From assembly GCA_018710805.1 (NCBI GenBank), contig DVJG01000139.1, positions 1-11,656 of the forward strand: a stretch of DNA of 11,656 nucleotides. Reading direction: 5' to 3'. This DNA comes from Candidatus Faecousia faecipullorum. GTDB lineage: Bacteria; Bacillota; Clostridia; Oscillospirales; Oscillospiraceae. The notes beneath the pieces were generated by a model, which had not been told where the DNA came from, made no database searches, and saw only the letters and a program-made list of their open reading frames with translations. Numbering within the stretch: the first letter of the stretch is position 1; the number at the start of each line of letters is the position of its first letter. The translations under genes were made by a program, and so were the position numbers. Below are positions 1-5,677 of the stretch, piece after piece.

Positions 1-1
1 C

Positions 2-24
2 GGCGGCAACCGTTGGTTGCCGCC
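2..24 (-). terminator. Hairpin after the small membrane-protein gene
   Basis: A perfect 10-bp stem (2-11 with 15-24) closes a 3-nt loop. It begins ten bases past the stop codon of the minus-strand gene at 34-426. On the minus strand any U-tract would lie beyond the window edge, so the terminator reading is inferred from position and stem strength alone. Confidence 0.55.
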
Positions 25-33
25 TTGCCAGAA

Positions 34-426
34 TCATCCTTCGCTGGATGGAGGCGTTTCCTCCTGGGTCGTTTCGGCCGTGGTCTCCCCTTCCGTCACT
101 TCCGCCGACTGGGTTTCAGAGGTTTCCGCAGATGCTTCGCTCTGGCCAGTGGGAGCATCAGGGTTGTAGGTTTCCCAGTAGGAGAACACATCATCATCTA
201 CATCCCGCTCCTCATACTCAGCCCGGTTAATCTTGCCGATGAAGTGGTCCAGGGTTTTGTTCAGGGCCACGTAAGCGCCGCCCGCCAGAATGGCAAGCAC
301 AAGCAAAATGATCAGGGCAATTTTCCAGCCGCGGCCCTTTTTCTTCTTCATCGGCTTTGCTTCACGAATGACATCCGTGTTCGACTTGCTTCTATTCTTG
401 TCGAGATATTTACCGCCCTTTGCCAT
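34..426 (-). CDS. Small single-pass membrane protein with acidic Ser/Thr/Glu-rich tail (hypothetical)
   Basis: The 130-residue protein has a basic N-terminus (KKKKGRGWK at about 27-35), one hydrophobic segment at about 36-56, then a short charged stretch (GKINRAEYEERDVDDD at about 64-79). The tail from about 90 to the end is low-complexity and rich in Glu, Thr and Ser. The positive-inside rule suggests a cytosolic N-terminus and an extracytoplasmic acidic tail. A strong AGGAGGT lies 6-7 bases before the chosen ATG. The membrane segment followed by a GKIN-R motif recalls the N-terminal anchor of LytR-CpsA-Psr (LCP) cell-wall ligases, but the catalytic LCP domain is absent. It could be an independent small envelope protein or the remnant of a longer one. 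No function can be assigned. The gene has its own candidate promoter and a hairpin after its stop, so it is probably monocistronic. Confidence 0.75.
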   Translation of the reverse strand: MAKGGKYLDKNRSKSNTDVIREAKPMKKKKGRGWKIALIILLVLAILAGGAYVALNKTLDHFIGKINRAEYEERDVDDDVFSYWETYNPDAPTGQSEASAETSETQSAEVTEGETTAETTQEETPPSSEG

Positions 427-463
427 ATGCTACCTCCTGTTATCTATTTGAAACCTTTTTGTA

Positions 464-492
464 ATGATATCACAGCTTTTGAGAAAACGCAA
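464..492 (-). promoter_or_regulatory. Candidate sigma-A promoter for the small membrane-protein gene
   Basis: On the minus strand, TATCAT (464-469; five of six matches to TATAAT) lies 17 bp after TTGCGT (487-492; a weak -35). It is about 40 bases upstream of the start codon. The -35 is poor, so confidence is limited. Confidence 0.4.
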
Positions 493-539
493 GAGAAAAC
501 AAAAAATTAATAAAGAATAAAGAAAGCAGGCGGTTCTTA

Positions 540-557
540 AAGCGTTCGGGAACGCTT
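540..557. repeat. 18-bp perfect palindrome
   Basis: Two 8-base arms (AAGCGTTC and GAACGCTT) flank a GG centre. It sits between the ferredoxin terminator and the promoter of the next gene. The 2-base centre is tight for an RNA hairpin, so a protein-binding dyad is as likely as a second terminator stem. No regulator is identified. Confidence 0.5.
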
Positions 558-559
558 AT

Positions 560-589
560 AAAAAATGTGGACGGCACTCGCCGTCCACA
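560..589 (-). terminator. Intrinsic terminator of the ferredoxin gene
   Basis: A perfect 10-bp stem (566-575 with 580-589) with a 4-base loop is followed on the minus strand by a run of five U. It starts four bases after the ferredoxin stop codon. This is a textbook rho-independent terminator. Confidence 0.92.
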
Positions 590-593
590 AAAA

Positions 594-980
594 TCACTTT
601 TCCACGATTTCCAACAGCTCCATGGGGCAGGCCTTGACACAGATACCACAGGCGATGCACTTGGAGGCGGGGTTCTCGGGCTTCAGGACCATAACCTTCA
701 TGGGGCAGGCCTCTACGCACTTGCCGCAGCCCACGCACTTCTTCTTATTGATCATGTACACCCCGGTCTTGGGATTCTGGGTAATGGCGTCGTGCTCACA
801 GGAGCGCATACATTTGCCGCACTGGATGCACATCTGGGGCTTGGCACCGCCGGCCTTGGGCAGAATCTTGATGCAGGAAAGGTCTTCGTCAAATTCCTTG
901 TAGAAGGCCTCGGAGCAGGCTTGCACACACTGCAGGCAGGCCATGCACTCTACATTTTTCTTGGCAACGAGTTTCTTCAT
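594..980 (-). CDS. Ferredoxin with four 4Fe-4S Cys motifs
   Basis: The 128-residue soluble protein carries four C-x2-C-x2-C-x3-C motifs, with cysteines at 12/15/18/22, 51/54/57/61, 82/85/88/92 and 108/111/114/118. The last two end in the CP typical of bacterial ferredoxins, while the first two lack that proline. Four motifs are enough to ligate up to four 4Fe-4S clusters, as in the electron-transfer subunits of HycB/CooF/DmsB type. The protein is therefore expected to move low-potential electrons in the cytoplasm. The start is MKKLVAKK, because AAAGGAGAG stands just upstream and a sigma-A-like promoter precedes it. Longer in-frame starts run through that promoter and are rejected. No oxidoreductase or hydrogenase partner is adjacent and the gene has its own terminator, so its redox partner cannot be told from context. 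Confidence 0.9.
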   Translation of the reverse strand: MKKLVAKKNVECMACLQCVQACSEAFYKEFDEDLSCIKILPKAGGAKPQMCIQCGKCMRSCEHDAITQNPKTGVYMINKKKCVGCGKCVEACPMKVMVLKPENPASKCIACGICVKACPMELLEIVEK

Positions 981-1011
981 TGGATAACTCTCCTTTTCTG
1001 ATGTTTCTCTC

Positions 1012-1040
1012 ATTGTACACGCTGCGGCGGCAAATTGCAA
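1012..1040 (-). promoter_or_regulatory. Promoter of the ferredoxin gene
   Basis: On the minus strand, TTGCAA (1035-1040) and TACAAT (1012-1017) are separated by exactly 17 bp, about 30 bases upstream of the ferredoxin start codon. The -10 matches TATAAT at five of six positions. Confidence 0.7.
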
Positions 1041-1149
1041 CAAAAAAAACAGCCAAACGGTCATTTTCCAGAAGTGCGCCCATGGTATATTTTCGGAAAT
1101 ACCGTGTGGGGCAATGGCAGGATTAAAGTCATGCAAAACAGGGCCCCAG

Positions 1150-1168
1150 AAAAAATCGGCACAGCCGA
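1150..1168 (-). terminator. Candidate intrinsic terminator downstream of tRNA-Ser
   Basis: A short GC-rich stem (1156-1160 with 1164-1168, TCGGC/GCCGA) with a 3-base loop is followed on the minus strand by six U (1150-1155). It lies about 70 bases beyond the tRNA 3' end and is the first U-tailed hairpin there. The stem is only 5 bp. Confidence 0.5.
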
Positions 1169-1239
1169 ATTTCTCCAAACTATGCCGACATTTTTCAAGG
1201 AATGGACTTCCTTCTGGAAACGCCCTTCAGGCATCTTTT

Positions 1240-1328
1240 TGGCGGAGAGTGTGAGATTCGAACTCACGGTGGGTTACCCCATCACCAGTTTTCAAGACTG
1301 GCTCCTTAAACCGCTCGGACAACTCTCC
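1240..1328 (-). tRNA. tRNA-Ser (anticodon UGA), CCA encoded
   Basis: Read on the minus strand, the acceptor arm GGAGAGT pairs with ACTCTCC. A G discriminator and an encoded CCA (1240-1242) follow. The anticodon stem CCAGT/ACTGG encloses the loop CTTGAAA, giving anticodon TGA, which reads UCA and other UCN serine codons. A long variable arm (GATGGGGTAACCCACC region), diagnostic of class II tRNA-Ser, precedes a TTCGAAT T-loop closed by TGAG/CTCA-type pairs. A strong promoter lies immediately upstream. No att-like duplication of the 3' end was noticed nearby, so there is no sign that this tRNA is an integration site here. Confidence 0.97.
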
Positions 1329-1338
1329 ATTTGGCTAG

Positions 1339-1367
1339 ATGATACCATCATCAGGCCAAAAAGTCAA
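1339..1367 (-). promoter_or_regulatory. Promoter of tRNA-Ser
   Basis: On the minus strand, TTGACT (1362-1367) and TATCAT (1339-1344) are spaced by 17 bp. The predicted transcription start falls a few bases before the mature tRNA 5' end at 1328. Both hexamers match consensus at five of six positions. Confidence 0.85.
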
Positions 1368-1447
1368 GCCTTTGCCCCGGCCCGTTTCATTGGCTTCACT
1401 CAAACTTCCTAACATTCGTAGCCGCAAAAAAGCTCCAGAGGTGCGGT

Positions 1448-1780
1448 TCATTTACGCTCTGCATCCCGGTTGATTTCTTGGCACATTGCCAAATACTCGG
1501 CCTCGCCTTTTTCAAAGATTGCGACTTGCCTGGCAATGCAGTCAGCCAGCGCCTGCGCGGACATTGGGTGATCTGCGGTGCATATCCGAACGATCTCCCG
1601 GCCGTCCCAAGCGGTCAGGGAACTTTGCCACTGGTGCATAACGTGCTTGGTGTAGACCTCGCCGGAGGTTCTGTTGTATAAAACCTCCGTATATTCACCT
1701 GTGCCGGCCTTTTTTCTGATTGCGGCGCTGGCTTTCTGGAGCCCTGTCATTGTGTATCCATGGGTATCTGTCTTTGCCAT
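1448..1780 (-). CDS. Small hypothetical protein downstream of the ECF operon
   Basis: I do not recognise the family of this 110-residue soluble protein. It has no signal peptide, membrane segment or cysteine motif; the only cysteines are isolated. The middle (about 30-60) alternates charged and aromatic residues (EVLYNRTSGEVYTKH, QWQSSLTAWDGREIVR), consistent with a small beta-rich fold. The C-terminal third is predicted helical and amphipathic (MSAQALADCIARQVAIFEKGEAEYLAM). Start choice: AGGAGGGAG lies five bases before the ATG of MAKTD, whereas longer in-frame starts would put that Shine-Dalgarno inside the gene. It lies 77 bases after the ECF S-component gene on the same strand with no clear promoter between, so read-through is possible. 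The weak hairpin at 1838-1850 may limit it. No link to cobalamin can be seen. Confidence 0.7.
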   Translation of the reverse strand: MAKTDTHGYTMTGLQKASAAIRKKAGTGEYTEVLYNRTSGEVYTKHVMHQWQSSLTAWDGREIVRICTADHPMSAQALADCIARQVAIFEKGEAEYLAMCQEINRDAERK

Positions 1781-1837
1781 TGTCTCCCTCCTGCGCATCA
1801 TAGTCCGTTCCTTCATCAAAAGCAGCAAGGCAGGAAA

Positions 1838-1850
1838 TCGCCGCAGGCGA
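1838..1850 (-). other. Small hairpin between S-component and hypothetical gene
   Basis: A 5-bp GC-rich stem (1838-1842 with 1846-1850) with a 3-base loop lies a few bases past the S-component stop. Only three U follow on the minus strand, so it is at best a weak attenuator or a 3'-end stabilising hairpin. Confidence 0.3.
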
Positions 1851-1857
1851 ATTTTCT

Positions 1858-2559
1858 CTATTGCTCTCTGACTTCCATCATACCGTATTTTTTAATCAGC
1901 CTGTCAAGTTTATCCAGCAATGCCTTACTCAGCAGGAGAATCGTCACGGCACAGGAAATGGCGTGCTTTAAATTATAGGTCACTCCCAGCGTAAAAACGG
2001 TTACGGCGTACTTCCAGGTCAGTTTCGGAGCGGTGGTGAAGATGGTGCAGCAATCCAGCAGGGGACCTATCAGAAGCAGAATTGCAAAAAAACCGAACAC
2101 TGCCATAACCACCGGACGATGGCGCTTCTTTTTTCCATAAAAGACGAGCCCGGCCAGAAAGCCTCCAAAGCCGTAAGCCATCATCTGCCACGGGGTCCAG
2201 GGACCTTGGCTGAAAAAGAAATTACTGGCAAAGGCGGAAATGGCCCCTGTCATAAACCCTGCCTCAGGGCCCAGGGCAATTCCGGTGATCATGATAATAG
2301 CGGTAATGGGCTTGAAGCCGGGAAGCAAAATTGCCACCCGGGAAGCTACCGCCAGAGCACACATAACCGCAATGGTCACAAGCTCCCGGGCCTGGGGCTT
2401 TCTGGTCTCAAAGGCCAGGAAAAATGGAATCATGGCCTCGATGATGATCAGGGTGCAGGTCAGATAGTACCATCTTCCCTTGATCTGTGTGCCCAAAAAC
2501 AGTGTTGCGGGAATCAGGACAATCCAGGTAAGGATATTCAAAAGCGTGGACTTTCTCAT
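1858..2559 (-). CDS. ECF transporter S component, probable cobalamin/corrinoid specificity (CbrT-like)
   Basis: This 233-residue integral membrane protein has about six to seven hydrophobic segments (roughly 8-23, 32-50, 62-79, 84-116, 125-141, 149-168 and 188-212) and a basic C-terminus. It carries features typical of substrate-binding ECF S components: a glycine-rich ITGIALGPEAGF stretch at about 91-102 and a SNFFFSQGPWTPWQM segment at about 112-126. This pattern resembles S components that comparative genomics has tied to B12-regulated uptake (the CbrT group). The assignment is from memory of the family and was not searched. Its ATG overlaps the ATPase stop codon as ATGA (2556-2559), so the two are translationally coupled. 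It is the third gene of a T-A-S operon whose leader carries a cobalamin-type riboswitch, which supports corrinoid as substrate. Dimethylbenzimidazole or another B12 precursor remains possible. Confidence 0.85.
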   Translation of the reverse strand: MRKSTLLNILTWIVLIPATLFLGTQIKGRWYYLTCTLIIIEAMIPFFLAFETRKPQARELVTIAVMCALAVASRVAILLPGFKPITAIIMITGIALGPEAGFMTGAISAFASNFFFSQGPWTPWQMMAYGFGGFLAGLVFYGKKKRHRPVVMAVFGFFAILLLIGPLLDCCTIFTTAPKLTWKYAVTVFTLGVTYNLKHAISCAVTILLLSKALLDKLDRLIKKYGMMEVREQ

Positions 2560-4217
2560 ACCCTGCCCTCCAAATTTGCCCGGTACAGTGCCGCCACATC
2601 CTTGGCGGTGACGGCATTTTGAAAGACAGACCGGCTCATGCGGTTGGCCGCCGTGGTGTAGAAGCTGTTCTGGCCAAAGAATCTATGGGGAGTGTCTGTG
2701 GTGAGTATCTGACCATCAAAGAACATACTCACAAGGTCCGAATACTCGGCGCAGAATTCCACATCATGGGACACCATAATAATGGTGATGCCCGCTTCCT
2801 TGAGCTTTGCCAGAATTGCGGCGAACTGCTTTTTGAAGAAGCTGTCCAGCCCCTTGGTGGGTTCATCCAAAAGAAGCAGCTTCGGCTCCGTCAGCAGGAC
2901 TTTGCAGAGGGCCGCCCTCTGCTGTTCGCCGCCGGACAAGTCCTGGGGGTGGGACTGCAGAAGATGGGTAACATCGCAGGTCTCTGCTATGGCCGCAATC
3001 TTCTCTTCCTCCCGGCACATCTCTTCCAGGTCCTCCCGGATTGTTTTTTTCACGAAAAGACTTTTGGGGTCCTGGGGAAGCATGGCAAGGCAGTTTTTAT
3101 ACAGTTCGCCGGACTTGTAAGCCTTCAGCGGTTTTCCGAATACCTCCACTTTCCCCCGATAGGGCTTGCAGATGCCGCAGACGGCTTTCAGTGTGGTGGA
3201 TTTCCCTGCGCCATTGCCGCCTACGATGGAAAAGAGGCAGCCTCTGGGAACGGTGAGGTTCAGCCCCTGCAAAACATCCGGGCTGTCCTTTTCATAGCGG
3301 AACCACAGCTCCTTCGCCTTCAGGGCAGGTTCCCTGTCCGCAGGTGCCGGGGCTTCTGGGGTGGGCTCCCCTTTCACCAGGGTGCGGCCTTCAAAGGCGG
3401 CGGTCAGCCAGCTTCGCCCTTCCCGGACCGTCAGCGGGCAGGTGCCCTGGGCCTGGGTCTCAAAAAACACATGGACTGGGGTTGGAAGCGCGGTAAACAT
3501 TGGGTGCTGCTTCTCCCACAGAAGGCGGCCAACCTCTCTGGGGGTGTCGTTTCCGATAACCTGTCCGCGGTCCATCACAACCACCCGGTCGGCACTGTGG
3601 TAGATGTCTTCCAGACGATGCTCTGTAATGAGGATGGTGGTTCCCAGTTCCACGTTTATTTTCCGGACGGTGTTCAGGAAATCCGAGGCGGCAATGGGGT
3701 CCAGCTGACTGGTGGGCTCATCCAAAATCAGCACTTCCGGCTGCATGGCCATGATAGATGCCAGATTCAATAGCTGTTTCTGACCGCCGGAGAGGCTGGC
3801 TACGTCCCGATGGAACCAGTTTGTGATGCCAAAGTAGCTGGCCATCTCCGCCACCCGCAGGCGCATGGTTTTCTGGTCAATCCCCAGACTCTCCAGACCA
3901 AAGGCCAGCTCGTGCCATACTTTGTCAGTCACCAGCTGGTCGTCGGGATTCTGCATAACAAAGCCGATCTTCGCCGCCTGGTCATGGAGACTCACATCTT
4001 CCAGCGGCACGCCGTCAAAGAGAATTTTCCCGCTGCGGTTTCCATAGGGCGTCAGAACGGTTTTCAGATGCCGCAGGAGCGTGGTTTTGCCGCTTCCCGA
4101 TTGACCGCAGAGGAGCACATACTCCCCTTTTTTGATGGTCAAATTCACGTTTTCCAGAGAGGGGCATTCGGCGCCGGGATATTGATAGGTTAAATCTTCG
4201 ATATGGAAATGGACCAT
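2556..4217 (-). CDS. ECF transporter ATPase, two fused ABC domains
   Basis: The 553-residue protein is two complete ABC ATPase domains in one chain. It energises the ECF complex in place of separate EcfA1 and EcfA2 subunits. Domain 1 has Walker A GQSGSGKTT (38-46), Q-loop MQNPDDQ (88-94), signature LSGGQ (142-146), Walker B LILDEP (163-168) and switch His200. Domain 2 has Walker A GGNGAGKST (333-341), PQDPKSLF (381-388), signature LSGGEQQR (427-434), Walker B LLLLDEP (447-453) and His484. All catalytic residues are intact in both halves. A Pro/Glu/Ala-rich linker lies near 283-300. The start MVHFHIEDL is chosen because AGGAGG lies about 8 bases upstream and the ABC fold begins there; a much longer in-frame extension runs antisense through the T-component gene. 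It overlaps the upstream T gene by 28 bases and the S gene by 4. In comparative genomics such a subunit has been called CbrU when cobalamin-linked. Confidence 0.95.
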   Translation of the reverse strand: MVHFHIEDLTYQYPGAECPSLENVNLTIKKGEYVLLCGQSGSGKTTLLRHLKTVLTPYGNRSGKILFDGVPLEDVSLHDQAAKIGFVMQNPDDQLVTDKVWHELAFGLESLGIDQKTMRLRVAEMASYFGITNWFHRDVASLSGGQKQLLNLASIMAMQPEVLILDEPTSQLDPIAASDFLNTVRKINVELGTTILITEHRLEDIYHSADRVVVMDRGQVIGNDTPREVGRLLWEKQHPMFTALPTPVHVFFETQAQGTCPLTVREGRSWLTAAFEGRTLVKGEPTPEAPAPADREPALKAKELWFRYEKDSPDVLQGLNLTVPRGCLFSIVGGNGAGKSTTLKAVCGICKPYRGKVEVFGKPLKAYKSGELYKNCLAMLPQDPKSLFVKKTIREDLEEMCREEEKIAAIAETCDVTHLLQSHPQDLSGGEQQRAALCKVLLTEPKLLLLDEPTKGLDSFFKKQFAAILAKLKEAGITIIMVSHDVEFCAEYSDLVSMFFDGQILTTDTPHRFFGQNSFYTTAANRMSRSVFQNAVTAKDVAALYRANLEGRV

Positions 4218-5059
4218 TGGATGGCCTCCTTTATGTGCAGAATGGAGGGCAGCAGAAGATAGATTAGGTACGCCCCCAGGCCCCAGGTGGTTGGAGCGAT
4301 GAAGAGCTCCGGCGTATAGGTGGCCTCGGTACCCCCTGCGGCGATGACCAGGGCCCCCAGCAGAAGAAAGACGCAGGCCAAAGCCCAGTCCACCCCAGTC
4401 ATACGATAGAGCTGGAAACTGGTGCGCCTGGCTGTGCCGTAGCCCCGGGAGCGCATGGAGTCCCCTGTGATGATGCTTCCCTCCAAGGCCCAATCCGTAA
4501 GAGCAGAGAGGACATTCATACCGTCGGCGGCTTTCTCCTTCGCACTGCTGGTCTCCCCCAACCCTTTTCCGATGGACTTCCGGGCGTCCAGAATCTGCTT
4601 CGTCTTTCTTACAAGATTGGGAATCATCCGCAGGACCATAACAAGGAGCAAGGAAATGGCGGGAATGAGACTTCCGAACAGGCATATGAATTTGTCACTG
4701 GTGAGCACAACGCTGTAGCAGCCGAACCAGAGCATCATGGCAACAAAAATCCCGGCAATGGCCATACCATAATATAGAGCTTCCAGGGTATAGGGTTTTC
4801 CGAACACGTACCACAGGACCCGTTTTCCGTAGGTATTAAAAAGCGGATTCACCAAGGTAAGGAAGAGAAAAACAGGAATCATGCCCAAAATCAGCTTCCA
4901 TGCCCGTTTCCCATTTAAAAGCAGCAGATAAACCGCCGCACTGAAGCAGCTGGCGGCGAGATACATAGGATGCTGAAACACCACCGTAAAACCGATGGCG
5001 CCCAAAAAGAACAGGAAATTCGTCAGCGGATGGCACTTGGAAAAGGCATCATATCGCAT
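4190..5059 (-). CDS. ecfT: ECF transporter transmembrane coupling (T) component
   Basis: The 289-residue membrane protein has hydrophobic segments near 14-30, 34-48, 54-72, 95-117, 124-146 and, after a long cytosolic region, 225-242 and 256-274. The cytosolic part contains the two charged coupling motifs of EcfT/CbiQ proteins, here DARKSIG (158-164) and SMRSRGYG (201-208). These insert into grooves of the ATPases and transmit ATP hydrolysis to the S component. It is the first gene of the T-A-S operon, so this ECF system has a dedicated energising module (group I arrangement) rather than relying only on a shared one. The start MRYDAFSKCHP is favoured by the family-like N-terminus. The nearest Shine-Dalgarno-like run, AGGGGG, is rather far away (about 12 bases), so initiation may be weak or riboswitch-controlled. 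The long leader upstream holds the regulatory RNA. Confidence 0.95.
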   Translation of the reverse strand: MRYDAFSKCHPLTNFLFFLGAIGFTVVFQHPMYLAASCFSAAVYLLLLNGKRAWKLILGMIPVFLFLTLVNPLFNTYGKRVLWYVFGKPYTLEALYYGMAIAGIFVAMMLWFGCYSVVLTSDKFICLFGSLIPAISLLLVMVLRMIPNLVRKTKQILDARKSIGKGLGETSSAKEKAADGMNVLSALTDWALEGSIITGDSMRSRGYGTARRTSFQLYRMTGVDWALACVFLLLGALVIAAGGTEATYTPELFIAPTTWGLGAYLIYLLLPSILHIKEAIQWSISISKI

Positions 5060-5087
5060 AAAAAGGAAACGCCCCCTTTCGTAATCC

Positions 5088-5135
5088 CTGATGAAACAGG
5101 CTGGAGGCAGCTGTCTGCTCCTGGGAGTTCATCAG
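5088..5135 (-). promoter_or_regulatory. Long hairpin in the ECF operon leader (possible expression platform)
   Basis: A perfect 8-bp outer stem (5088-5095 with 5128-5135, CTGATGAA/TTCATCAG) encloses an inner 7-bp stem (GGAG-CAG with CTG-CTCC and one bulged base, within 5103-5121) capped by a 4-base loop. It lies between the aptamer-like region and the start of the T-component gene, about 15 bases before the AGGGGG run. No U-tract follows, so a simple terminator is unlikely. Translation control or RNA stabilisation would fit. Confidence 0.5.
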
Positions 5136-5229
5136 TGCTTACGTTCGGGGACGAAAAAATGCAGCGCGCAAAAAATCGCCATAAAACAGCCAGACCGTCC
5201 CCAAGAGTCTTGCGTGTCCAATCACAGTT

Positions 5230-5368
5230 CGTATGCCGACTCCGGACGCCATAATGCCTATTCCTTCTCAGCCTGCGCCAATGAAATAAGCGGCTTTTCT
5301 GTCCGTCTACGGCGGCTTGGTACCGTTGGGATTTACCCATTCCAATTTGCCTGTGACTTTTATGTGTT
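5230..5368 (-). promoter_or_regulatory. Cobalamin-type riboswitch leading the ECF operon (variant)
   Basis: On the minus strand the leader contains GGAATGGGTAAATCCCAACGG (core at about 5324-5343), then ACGGTACC and GCCGCCGTAGACGG (about 5303-5324). These follow the cobalamin aptamer order GGGAA - GGTGAAATCC hairpin - ACGGTCCCGCC-CTGT. Further on, GTCCGGAGTCGGCAT (5233-5247) resembles the conserved AGTCAGGA-ACCTGCC segment that closes the core. Adenosyl- or methylcobalamin binding usually switches the downstream genes off. Spacing and several consensus bases differ from the classic element, so this is less certain than its partner on the plus strand. Support comes from position: it begins at the predicted transcription start of a cobalamin-transporter-like operon. 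The boundaries are approximate. Confidence 0.68.
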
Positions 5369-5373
5369 TTCCC

Positions 5374-5402
5374 AGTGTAGCATATTTTTAAGGAGGATGC
5401 AA
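5374..5402 (-). promoter_or_regulatory. Promoter of the ECF transporter operon
   Basis: On the minus strand, TGC-TACACT (an extended -10; hexamer at 5374-5379) lies 17 bp after TTGCAT (5397-5402). The predicted start at about 5367 leaves a leader of about 300 bases before the T-component gene, room for the riboswitch and its platform. Both hexamers are imperfect; the TG extension and the location support it. Confidence 0.6.
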
Positions 5403-5422
5403 TGCTTCTTATGAAAAATATG

Positions 5423-5451
5423 TTGTAATTTATTTTTTTCTGTGCTATAAT
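5423..5451 (+). promoter_or_regulatory. Promoter of the DUF4430 lipoprotein gene
   Basis: TTGTAA (5423-5428) and a perfect TATAAT (5446-5451) have a 17-bp spacer and an extended TGC before the -10. Transcription should start near 5458, just ahead of the riboswitch core. The -35 lies only 20 bp from the -35 of the divergent ECF promoter. Confidence 0.85.
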
Positions 5452-5457
5452 GCCATT

Positions 5458-5640
5458 GCTGTTCGGGGAAACAGGTGAAAGTCCTGTATGAGCCCGTCGC
5501 CGTGAGGTGCATAAAGTCCCCATTCTCTGCCAAAAACGCCGCAGCTTTTGGTATGGTCATTGGAATCACTCTGAGAAGGCCGAATGGGGATGCACCAAGT
5601 CGGAATATCCGGCAGTATATCCTTCGTTTCTGCGATGGCC
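5458..5640 (+). promoter_or_regulatory. Cobalamin riboswitch leading the DUF4430 lipoprotein gene
   Basis: The core matches the cobalamin aptamer well. GGGGAA (5465-5470) is followed by the hairpin ACAGG/CCTGT (5471-5475 with 5483-5487) around TGAAAGT, then GCCCGTCGCCGTGAG (5492-5506). A 14-bp helix, GGTGCAT (5506-5512) plus CCCCATT (5518-5524), pairs perfectly with 5583-5596 apart from a 5-base bulge. The strand then returns into AAGTCGGAATATCCGGCAG (5597-5615), the conserved AGTC-GGA-CC-GCC segment. In this family cobalamin binding represses the downstream gene. The ribosome binding site of the lipoprotein gene lies about 30 bases past the aptamer, with no U-tailed terminator between. That suggests control of translation initiation, though this is an inference. 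The 3' boundary is approximate. Confidence 0.88.
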
Positions 5641-5677
5641 AGTGGGAGAAGGAAAAATGTATTATAAGGAGAATCCT

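Noticed and set aside
594..1178. Longer version of the ferredoxin starting at 1178
   Set aside because: It would run through a good -10/-35 pair and the Shine-Dalgarno at about 985-992. The extra residues show no ferredoxin similarity.
1240..1328. tRNA-Ser as an integration site for a mobile element
   Set aside because: No repeat of the tRNA 3' end, integrase or phage-like gene was seen in the window.
2619..3773. Long 384-codon open frame antisense to the ECF ATPase
   Set aside because: It is the antisense shadow of two intact ABC domains, with no motif of its own.
4218..4685. N-terminal extension of the ECF ATPase reading frame
   Set aside because: The extension is an alternative frame of the T-component gene. 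The ABC domain starts at MVHFHIEDL with its own AGGAGG.
5023..5523. Open frame on the minus strand across the regulatory region
   Set aside because: It is low in family-like features, covers both riboswitches and promoters, and has no ribosome binding site at a sensible start.
5452..5639. 8-bp P1-like helix pairing 5452-5459 with 5632-5639
   Set aside because: The pairing exists in the DNA, but the predicted transcription start is near 5458, so most of the left strand would not be in the RNA.
5507..5677. Upstream in-frame extension of the DUF4430 protein
   Set aside because: It lies within the riboswitch aptamer. The lipoprotein signal peptide begins at 5678 with a well-placed AAGGAG.
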